Part shown: one piece after another, positions 6,166-10,805 of the stretch | How positions within the stretch are numbered: the first letter of the stretch is position 1 | Layout of the letters: every line of letters begins with the position of its first letter | Origin: Cyanobacteria bacterium UBA947 | GTDB taxonomy: Bacteria > Cyanobacteriota > Vampirovibrionia > Gastranaerophilales > Gastranaerophilaceae | Reading direction: 5' to 3' | Assembly (NCBI GenBank): GCA_002293275.1 | Contig: DBCX01000053.1 | Span: 17,612 to 28,416 of the forward strand | DNA length: 10,805 bases | The notes under the pieces: generated by a model | Seen by the model: only the letters and a program-made list of their open reading frames with translations | Told to the model about the DNA's origin: nothing | The model's database searches: none | Program-made: the position numbers and the translations under genes

Positions 6166-6498
6166 ATGATCTGCGGAACATTGGAAATTGATATTTTAAA
6201 CGCTTTTTGGGCGTTGGAAGGTGATGATGGGGATATTGCCATACAAGATGTTGTTAACGAGCTTGCCTTGCAGGGCACGCATCGCGCTTACACAACGATA
6301 AAAACGGTTATGGACAGGTTGGTTGCCAAGTCTGTACTTGTGCGTTACAAATCAGGTAAAAAATTCTTCTACAAGGCTGTGATGAGTAAGACTGAGATGT
6401 CAGCCGGGTCGGTGAACAAACTTGTTGAACAGTTTTTTGAGGGCGATTGCTCAAAATTGGTTAGGTTTATTGAATCGGAATGTGCGCAGCTGGTTTAA
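6166..6498 (+). CDS. BlaI/MecI/CopY-family winged-helix repressor
   Basis: This 110-aa protein has the family layout. An N-terminal winged helix (about 1-72) shows LEIDILNAFWAL, the recognition segment HRAYTTIKTVMDRLVAKSVL and the wing KKFFYKA. A C-terminal dimerisation helix pair follows (AGSVNKLVEQFFEGDCSKLVRFIES). In this family, proteolysis of the C-terminal part by a BlaR1/MecR1 partner, or metal binding in CopY, relieves repression. No such sensor and no beta-lactamase is present in the window, and no CopY-type CxC zinc/copper motif is seen. The start is the ATG at 6166, with GGGAGGA 4 nt upstream; a longer upstream reading would begin inside the promoter. It is the first gene of a three-gene operon whose other products are an unknown protein and a secreted serpin-like protein, which are its most likely targets. 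Confidence 0.88.
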   Translation: MICGTLEIDILNAFWALEGDDGDIAIQDVVNELALQGTHRAYTTIKTVMDRLVAKSVLVRYKSGKKFFYKAVMSKTEMSAGSVNKLVEQFFEGDCSKLVRFIESECAQLV

Positions 6499-6540
6499 AG
6501 GTTAAATTCGTTGCTGCCGCTGTTATCGCGGGAGACGGTG

Positions 6541-6897
6541 ATGAGTGAGGACAGACACTTTGTTGCCTCGTTGATGCGTCATGTTTTGATGTATCGGATT
6601 CCTGTGCGCGAGGCGGTTGTGAACTTCCCGAAAAACACCGGTGATAAAAGCATCCAGGCTGCATATCATGCGCTGGTGCATTTTGAGGCCGATGAGGAGC
6701 TGCGGCTGCGTGACCCGCTTTACAAGGAGGAGCAGGACGATTATATAGAATTTCTTGCAAACCTACTTGAAAAAGGACAGGATTTGCCTGATAATATAAT
6801 AAAAGGGTACGAAGAATATTACGAGGTGGTAAATGTCCCGCAAGAACAAGGAGCAGGTGGATTTTGGAAAAGATTTATGCGTTTTTTAAATATATAA
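6541..6897 (+). CDS. Unknown 118-aa protein in the blaI-like operon
   Basis: No family was recognised. The sequence is soluble-looking and mainly helical. It has a basic first helix (FVASLMRHVLMYRIPVREA), a middle AAYHALVHFEADEELR, an acidic stretch EEQDDYIEFLANLLEKGQDLPDN, then a tyrosine/glutamate-rich EEYYEVV. It ends GGFWKRFMRFLNI, which could be an amphipathic membrane- or partner-binding tail. There is no signal peptide and no cysteine. The ATG at 6541 is preferred (GGAG at 6531-6534, 6 nt away) over a TTG at 6511 with no ribosome site. It starts 42 nt after the repressor gene, and its 3' end overlaps the serpin-like gene by 34 nt. The two are therefore probably translationally coupled and functionally linked. 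Confidence 0.8.
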   Translation: MSEDRHFVASLMRHVLMYRIPVREAVVNFPKNTGDKSIQAAYHALVHFEADEELRLRDPLYKEEQDDYIEFLANLLEKGQDLPDNIIKGYEEYYEVVNVPQEQGAGGFWKRFMRFLNI

Positions 6898-7904
6898 TTG
6901 TCTTTTTGTGTTTGAGCAGCAGTGTTATGGCGGCCGGGAACTCAAATATGTTTGCCTGGGCGATTGAGGCCGTGCCGTTGATGTCGTCGCGCTGCGAGAA
7001 CCCCAACCGCGTCTGGGTCGGGACATTCCAGCTGGTTTGGAACGATTTTATGGACGAGATCGTCAAAGGTCCTGTGGTGTTCAAAGGGGGCAAGTCGTAT
7101 CTGGCGCAAGGCCTTAACAAACGCGAGTTTACAGCAGATGAATTGTCGCCAAGCTCTTATTACAAAACTTGCGGCGAGATTTCGCTTGACTTGAAAAAGA
7201 AAATTGAGACCGCGATTAAGAAGAAATTCAACGAGACAAGTGATATATTAGATTCCGTGAACTGGATGCCGGGTGAGGGCAAATATCTGGTTTATGCGAT
7301 GTTGAAAAAAGATTTCAAGTTTGCCGCGCCGTTTGACAGGTTAAAAACAGAAAAGGGCGTGCAGTATTTCGGGATAACGCCAAAGAGCCACAACGCGCTG
7401 CGTGAGCAGGTGACGGTTTTGTTCTACACATCAAGAGCGGATTTTGCGGTGAAAATCAAGACCGCCGGCAAGGATGAGGTTTTTCTCTACCGCACCGATA
7501 AGGACGACAGTTTTGAAAAATTGTATAGTGATATGCTTACTTCCCCGCGGTATGACAGCTACAAGGGGATTTTGCCGCAGGACGAGTTGAAGATTCCGGA
7601 TATAAATTTGTTTGTGTTCCAATCGTTTGATGACCTTTGCTACCGGCCGATAAAAGGGACGGACAATTTGATGATTGAAAGCGCGATAGAAACGGTTGAG
7701 TTCAAGATGAACCAGGCAGGCGTCAAGCTCAAAAGCGAGGCCGCGATTGCGACGACAAAAGCTGCGCTGCCGACCAATTTAAGGCCGCGTTTGTTTTATT
7801 TTGACGACACGTTTGTGTTGTTTTTGAAAGAGCAGGACAAGAGCAAACCGTATTTTGCGCTGCGGGTGGCGGATGTGTCGCTAATCAACAAGACCGGGCG
7901 TTAG
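6864..7904 (+). CDS. Secreted serpin-like protein
   Basis: This 346-aa protein has a type I signal peptide (hydrophobic 8-22, likely cleavage near VMAA, 21-24). It is best read as a serpin-fold protein. YAMLKKDFKFAAPFDRLKTE (about 144-163) resembles the serpin shutter/breach segment 'NAIYFKGxWxxPFDxxxTK'. VEFKMNQAGVKLKSEAAIATT (278-298) sits where serpins have the E-x-G-xxAxAxT hinge. RLFYFDDTFVLFLKE (309-322) plus FALRVADVSL (331-340) match the C-terminal 'DHPFLFFI...GRVxxP' strands. Serpins inhibit serine or cysteine proteases by loop insertion. The hinge here carries K and L at normally small positions, so inhibitory activity is uncertain. The start is a TTG at 6864, the only start that keeps the signal peptide in frame. 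It overlaps the upstream gene by 34 nt. The stop overlaps hpt by 4 nt. The serpin call rests on motif resemblance only. Confidence 0.55.
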   Translation: MEKIYAFFKYIIVFLCLSSSVMAAGNSNMFAWAIEAVPLMSSRCENPNRVWVGTFQLVWNDFMDEIVKGPVVFKGGKSYLAQGLNKREFTADELSPSSYYKTCGEISLDLKKKIETAIKKKFNETSDILDSVNWMPGEGKYLVYAMLKKDFKFAAPFDRLKTEKGVQYFGITPKSHNALREQVTVLFYTSRADFAVKIKTAGKDEVFLYRTDKDDSFEKLYSDMLTSPRYDSYKGILPQDELKIPDINLFVFQSFDDLCYRPIKGTDNLMIESAIETVEFKMNQAGVKLKSEAAIATTKAALPTNLRPRLFYFDDTFVLFLKEQDKSKPYFALRVADVSLINKTGR

Positions 7905-8551
7905 TGGTAGCTGCCGACGTAGGGCAGGTTGCGGTAGTAGTTGTCTTTGTCAAACCACCAGCCGACGATGTAGTCGTCGCTTTTTAGGTCAATGGCGTTA
8001 AAATCGGGCTCAATGTCACGGGTGTGGCTGGCGTTTGTGCGGTTCAGCAGTGTGACGCATTTTACCGATTTTGCGTTATAATTTTCTTTCATATCGGCAA
8101 AAATCGCCTTCATTGTTCTGCCGGTATCAAGAATATCTTCAACGATGAGCACATTTTTGCCGTCAACGTCTTTCAACTCGTTTACCAGCTGGACGTTTCC
8201 GGTGCTTTTGGTGCCGGCGTAGCTGGTGGCTGTTATGTATTGGACTTTGACGGGCATGTTCAGGTGCGGGGCGAGCGCGGCGTGGAACTTTGCGGCGCCT
8301 TTAAGAACCCCGACGAGCACAAGCTCCTCTTTTGGCCCGTAGTACTCGTTAATATCTGCCGCGACTTTTTTTATTGCGCGGTGGATTTTTTTGTCCGAAA
8401 ACAACGGTGTTATGTGCTGTTTTATGTCTTGGGCGGAGCCGACGGGCGGCTGTTGGCGCTCAAAGGTGTCCGGGCGATGTGCCCGATTTGCTTTTTTATC
8501 TCTTTTTTGGAATACCGGTGTGAACCCTTGGTTAATAGCTTGAATTTTCAT
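7901..8551 (-). CDS. hpt: Hypoxanthine phosphoribosyltransferase with N-terminal extension
   Basis: This purine-salvage enzyme converts hypoxanthine or guanine plus PRPP to IMP or GMP in the cytoplasm. Motifs are GVLKGA (81-86, PPi loop), SYAGTKSTG (110-118, flexible loop), the PRPP-binding VEDILDTGRT (137-146), and the base-binding end DDYIVGWWFDKDNYYRNLPYVG (192-213). The catalytic core begins at about residue 47 (ITPLFSDKKIHRAI). The first ~46 residues, MKIQAINQGF... and a basic, proline- and glutamine-containing linker, are extra relative to the usual ~175-180-aa enzyme. The start is well supported, with AAAGGAG 8 nt upstream. Its ATG overlaps the radA stop as ATGA, so it is co-transcribed and coupled with radA. 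The stop overlaps the stop of the facing serpin-like gene. Confidence 0.95.
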   Translation of the reverse strand: MKIQAINQGFTPVFQKRDKKANRAHRPDTFERQQPPVGSAQDIKQHITPLFSDKKIHRAIKKVAADINEYYGPKEELVLVGVLKGAAKFHAALAPHLNMPVKVQYITATSYAGTKSTGNVQLVNELKDVDGKNVLIVEDILDTGRTMKAIFADMKENYNAKSVKCVTLLNRTNASHTRDIEPDFNAIDLKSDDYIVGWWFDKDNYYRNLPYVGSYH

Positions 8552-9891
8552 ACATTCTCTCCTTTATTTAGACAGGCGCTGATAGCGTCCATCAGGCGTT
8601 TTACCTTGATTACTTCAATTTTTGGGCCGGTGACTTCGTTGCCGTGCGGGATGATTGCTTTTTTAAACCCTGCGCAAACGGCTTCGTTGAGGCGTTTTTC
8701 AATATTGCTTACCGGGTGGATTTCGCCTGACAGGCCGATTTCGCCAAGGATAACCGTTTGAGAATCCACAACAACATCGCGCGCGCAGGTCGCGACTGCC
8801 AGTGCGATACCCAAATCCGCGCAGGGTTCGGTGACATCGATGCCGCCGGTGACGTTCACGTAGACGTCTTGTTTTGAAAGGTTTAGGCCGATGCGTTTTT
8901 CAAGCACGGCAAGGATTTGGTGAACGCGCGCTGTGTCAACGCCGTTTGCCACCCGGCGCGGTGTCGGGTAGGGCGTTGTGCCGACCAGTGCCTGAATTTC
9001 AACCAGCAGCGGGCGTGTGCCTTCGTTTGAAACAATTATTGCGCTGCCCGGAACCTGCGCATTAGAGCGTGCGTTCAGGAACAGCTCATTCGGGTTATTT
9101 ACTTGGGTCAACCCATTTACTCCCATCTCAAAAATCCCGACCTCGTGCGTTGCGCCAAACCGGTTTTTCATTGAGCGAAGCATGCGGTAGGACTTGTATT
9201 TGTCCCCTTCAAACGAGATTACGGTGTCAACCATATGTTCAAGCACTTTCGGGCCGGCGATCGCGCCGTCTTTTGTAATGTGGCCGATGACAAGCACGGT
9301 GATGTTTTTGGTCTTTGCAATATTCATCAAGATGTTGCAGCATTCGCGAATTTGCGAAACGCTGCCGGCAGAGCTTGACACGGTTTGCGAATAGATTGCC
9401 TGAATACTGTCTATGACAACGATTTGCGGTTTGAGTTCTTCAATTTGCGCTTTAATATTTTCCATGCAGGTTTGCGGGTAGATGTAGAGGTTGTCAGAGT
9501 TTATTTTCAGTCGTTCGGCGCGCAGTTTTATTTGGTTTGCGCTTTCTTCGGCGGAGACGTAGAGTGAGCGCGCGCACTGGCATAGCTGCAACAGGATTGT
9601 GGATTTTCCGATACCCGGTTCGCCCGCAAGCAGTGTGAGCGAGCCTTGAACCAGTCCGCCGCCGAGAATTCTGTCAAACTCGCCGATTCCGGTCGGGATT
9701 CGGATTTGGTCATCTAGCGTTATTTCGTGCAGCAGTTCGGGTTTAAAATCGTCACGGGTGCAAGGTTTTGCTGCGGACTGGATTTCTTCTGTAATAGAGC
9801 CCCAGCTCAAACACTCCGGACATTTGCCCAGGTATCCGGCTGACTCATACCCGCATTCAACACAAACCCATTTTGATTTAACTTTTGCCAT
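8548..9891 (-). CDS. radA: DNA repair protein RadA (Sms)
   Basis: RadA is a hexameric, RecA-related DnaB-like helicase/branch-migration ATPase in recombinational repair. Counting from the ATG at 9891 it has 447 residues. It has a C4 zinc finger (C10, C13, C24, C27), a RecA-like core with Walker A GEPGIGKS (90-97) and Walker B VVIDS (158-162), and the RadA-specific KNRFG (242-246). A C-terminal Lon-protease-like domain (about 280-447) includes GGIDVTEP and GEIGLSGEI. A longer reading from a TTG at 9909 would run through the promoter and is rejected. The extended -10 ends 6 nt before the ATG at 9891, so the transcript is predicted leaderless. It is followed immediately by hpt (ATGA overlap). 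Confidence 0.96.
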   Translation of the reverse strand: MAKVKSKWVCVECGYESAGYLGKCPECLSWGSITEEIQSAAKPCTRDDFKPELLHEITLDDQIRIPTGIGEFDRILGGGLVQGSLTLLAGEPGIGKSTILLQLCQCARSLYVSAEESANQIKLRAERLKINSDNLYIYPQTCMENIKAQIEELKPQIVVIDSIQAIYSQTVSSSAGSVSQIRECCNILMNIAKTKNITVLVIGHITKDGAIAGPKVLEHMVDTVISFEGDKYKSYRMLRSMKNRFGATHEVGIFEMGVNGLTQVNNPNELFLNARSNAQVPGSAIIVSNEGTRPLLVEIQALVGTTPYPTPRRVANGVDTARVHQILAVLEKRIGLNLSKQDVYVNVTGGIDVTEPCADLGIALAVATCARDVVVDSQTVILGEIGLSGEIHPVSNIEKRLNEAVCAGFKKAIIPHGNEVTGPKIEVIKVKRLMDAISACLNKGENV

Positions 9892-9897
9892 TGAGTC

Positions 9898-9906
9898 ATT
9901 ATAGCA
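9898..9906 (-). promoter_or_regulatory. radA-hpt promoter, extended -10, leaderless
   Basis: On the minus strand this reads TGCTATAAT, identical to the lepA element. It is followed by 6 nt (GACTCA) and the radA ATG. It lies between the stop of the XRE gene (9915) and radA, so radA can be transcribed independently of the regulator. No good -35 is seen. Confidence 0.7.
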
Positions 9907-9914
9907 CAAAAATT

Positions 9915-10133
9915 CTATTTTAATTCCAATAAATTTGCAAGCGGTACGTTAAGGTAATCTGCTATATCGCACAATTTTCCAATAGAGAAATTCTGAAACC
10001 CGCCTTCTATTTTTGAAACATAACTCCAAGAAACATTCATAATCTCGGCAAAATTTTCTTGCGTCAAATTTTGTTTTTTGCGTTCATTTTGAATGTTTTT
10101 ACCAATTCTTTTATATATTTGTTTCTTGTCCAT
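9915..10133 (-). CDS. XRE-family helix-turn-helix regulator (copy C)
   Basis: This 72-aa lambda-repressor-like protein opens with the basic helix RIGKNIQNERKKQNLTQENFA. The turn and recognition helix is MNVSWSYVSKIEGG, and the end LCDIADYLNVPLANLLELK is very like copy B (IAD-LN-x-x-L-x-x-LL). It is a single DNA-binding domain. The start is taken at the ATG at 10133 (MDKKQIYKRIG). An upstream reading to 10211 would cross the divergent promoter and adds a non-homologous hydrophobic stretch. No Shine-Dalgarno is present. A GATAAT -10-like box (10146-10141) ends 7 nt before the ATG, so it may be leaderless. It diverges from the small gene at 10199, with a dyad between the two. Confidence 0.9.
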   Translation of the reverse strand: MDKKQIYKRIGKNIQNERKKQNLTQENFAEIMNVSWSYVSKIEGGFQNFSIGKLCDIADYLNVPLANLLELK

Positions 10134-10153
10134 AAAAATAATTATCATACATA

Positions 10154-10181
10154 TTGACATATTTGTGTATTCACATATAAT
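10154..10181 (+). promoter_or_regulatory. Promoter of the small gene at 10199
   Basis: A consensus TTGACA (10154-10159), a 16-nt spacer and a consensus TATAAT (10176-10181) make the best vegetative promoter in the window. The whole spacer and part of the -10 are filled by the dyad at 10160-10179, as expected for a tightly repressed promoter. Confidence 0.75.
10160..10179. promoter_or_regulatory. Candidate XRE operator TATTTGTG-TATT-CACATATA
   Basis: This 8-bp-arm dyad (7 of 8 pairs matching) with a TATT centre lies exactly between the -35 and -10 of the small-gene promoter. The central TATT and GTG/CAC arms recall the dyad at 5857-5870. It is a plausible binding site for the adjacent XRE protein. 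Confidence 0.5.
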
Positions 10182-10198
10182 TGAATAATGAGGATAAT

Positions 10199-10387
10199 AT
10201 GACAAACACAAAAGATGAAATTGCAGAAATTAATTTTCGCATTTTGTTGGCAAAAAGTTTTGTTGAAACTATATTGCTTACGGTTGACAATTGCGGCAAA
10301 GAAGGTATCAAGGGTAGTTTGCGACTTTTGATAAAAGACCTTGAACTTACGGAAGCTATGATGCACAAGGTGGCAGATAAGTTATGA
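10199..10387 (+). CDS. Small two-helix protein (copy C of the HTH-linked family)
   Basis: This 62-aa protein was not recognised. Polar residues 1-10 are followed by a hydrophobic helix (about 11-30, FRILLAKSFVETILLTV), a break at DNCGKEG, and a second helix (about 37-61, LRLLIKDLELTEAMMHKVAD). The charge is nearly neutral, unlike copies A and B, but the length, two-helix layout and C-terminal EAMMHKVA agree with them. GAGGAT about 4 nt before the ATG is a modest ribosome site. An upstream TTG at 10181 is in the promoter -10 and is rejected. It is divergent from the XRE gene at 9915, and the gap promoter begins right after its stop. The function is unknown. Confidence 0.72.
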   Translation: MTNTKDEIAEINFRILLAKSFVETILLTVDNCGKEGIKGSLRLLIKDLELTEAMMHKVADKL

Positions 10388-10415
10388 TTGACTCAAAATC
10401 TTGATGTGTTACAAT
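10388..10415 (+). promoter_or_regulatory. gap promoter
   Basis: TTGACT (10388-10393), a 16-nt spacer and an extended -10 TGT-TACAAT (10410-10415) lie upstream of a leader of about 32 nt. The leader carries AAGGAG at 10438-10443, 10 nt before the gap ATG. No riboswitch-like folding is evident in so short a leader. Confidence 0.65.
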
Positions 10416-10453
10416 CTGTTATGTAAATTTAACAAAGAAGGAGAATATCTATT

Positions 10454-10805
10454 ATGGTAAATGTAGCAATTAACGGCTTTGGACGAATCGGCCGTAACAC
10501 ACTCAGAGCGGCAATCGCAAACGGCGTTTTTGACAAAGTAAGCTTTGTTGCAATAAACGACCCCGGTCTTACCCCAAAAGATGCGGCCCATGTGTTTATG
10601 TTTGACTCTGTGATGGGCAGATTCTGCGGTACAGTTGAGGCAGCCGATGACGGGCTTGTTATCAACGGCAAAAAAATCAAATTCTACGCGGAAAAAGACC
10701 CTGCGGCGCTGCCTTGGAAAGACCTTAACGTTGACATCGTTGTTGAATCAACAGGGTTCTACACAGACGCTAACAAAGCAAAAGCTCACATTGACGCGGG
10801 CGCGA
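10454..10805 (+). CDS. gap: Glyceraldehyde-3-phosphate dehydrogenase, N-terminal part
   Basis: This glycolytic enzyme oxidises glyceraldehyde-3-phosphate to 1,3-bisphosphoglycerate with NAD(P). The first 117 codons are present, covering the Rossmann fold with INGFGRIGR (7-15), VAINDP (32-37) and the DSVMGRF loop, followed by VVESTGFYT. The window ends before the catalytic Cys-Thr motif. The Asp after the second beta strand (IND) is the usual sign of NAD preference, and a glycolytic rather than Calvin-cycle role is inferred. The start has a good AAGGAG. The gene is cut by the window edge. Confidence 0.96.
   Translation, partial: MVNVAINGFGRIGRNTLRAAIANGVFDKVSFVAINDPGLTPKDAAHVFMFDSVMGRFCGTVEAADDGLVINGKKIKFYAEKDPAALPWKDLNVDIVVESTGFYTDANKAKAHIDAGA

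Noticed and set aside
6864..6930. Lipoprotein signal on the serpin-like protein
   Set aside because: The only nearby cysteine (VFLC) lacks a small residue before it and lies within the hydrophobic core. A type I signal peptide ending near VMAA fits better.
8024..8761. A 245-aa open frame on the plus strand, antisense to hpt and the end of radA
   Set aside because: It is a shadow of two well-recognised genes in another frame. Its translation is rich in C, F and V with no family resemblance, and it has no ribosome site.
9892..9909. Longer RadA starting at TTG 9909
   Set aside because: The extra codons encode the promoter -10 (TGC TAT AAT). The zinc finger begins at the normal distance from the ATG at 9891.
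10134..10211. Longer XRE-C protein starting at 10211
   Set aside because: The added hydrophobic residues span the divergent promoter and dyad, and the XRE domain is complete from 10133.
1..10805. CRISPR array, insertion sequence, tRNA or rRNA
   Set aside because: No regularly spaced repeats, transposase-like reading frames, terminal repeats or cloverleaf-type segments were seen on either strand.

Overview
The window is about 10.8 kb of compact bacterial chromosome at moderate GC. It mixes housekeeping genes (metG, lepA, ctpA, hpt, radA, gap) with small regulatory and unidentified genes. LepA and CtpA read like the cyanobacterial types; LepA, for example, has KLNAARMNY after its switch region. 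Together with the short basic and polar N-terminal extension on Hpt, this suggests a non-photosynthetic cyanobacterial relative of the Gastranaerophilales/Melainabacteria kind. That placement is an inference from protein flavour, not from a marker tree.

Layout. Positions 1-87 hold the tail of an unidentified plus-strand gene that overlaps the end of metG (minus). metG and lepA diverge from a 60-bp gap. Then come a small acidic protein (minus) and a divergent HTH protein (plus), an unusual inverted repeat beside a clear terminator, a small membrane protein (minus), and ctpA (plus). Next are an XRE regulator (minus) with a divergent small acidic protein (plus). A plus-strand operon follows, encoding a BlaI/MecI-type repressor, an unknown 118-aa protein and a secreted serpin-like protein. 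Facing it is a minus-strand radA-hpt pair joined by an ATGA overlap. Last are a third XRE regulator (minus) with a divergent small protein (plus), and the first 117 codons of gap.

Two patterns stand out. First, the arrangement 'HTH regulator back-to-back with a 61-64-aa two-helix protein' occurs three times in 7 kb. Each time a dyad sits on the shared promoter region, and the three small proteins share a weak C-terminal [HD]-K-[IV]-[TA] signature. This is the best candidate here for an undescribed system. Second, metG, lepA, ctpA and radA each have an extended -10 (TGN-TATAAT-like) that ends exactly 6 nt before the start codon and no Shine-Dalgarno. They are therefore predicted to be leaderless. 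The three HTH genes look similar, with about 7 nt, whereas the small proteins, the blaI operon and gap have good ribosome binding sites and real leaders.

No tRNA, rRNA, CRISPR array, insertion sequence or attachment site was seen. No gene-free stretch exceeds about 120 bp. Three convergent gene pairs overlap at their stop codons and have no visible terminator between them.
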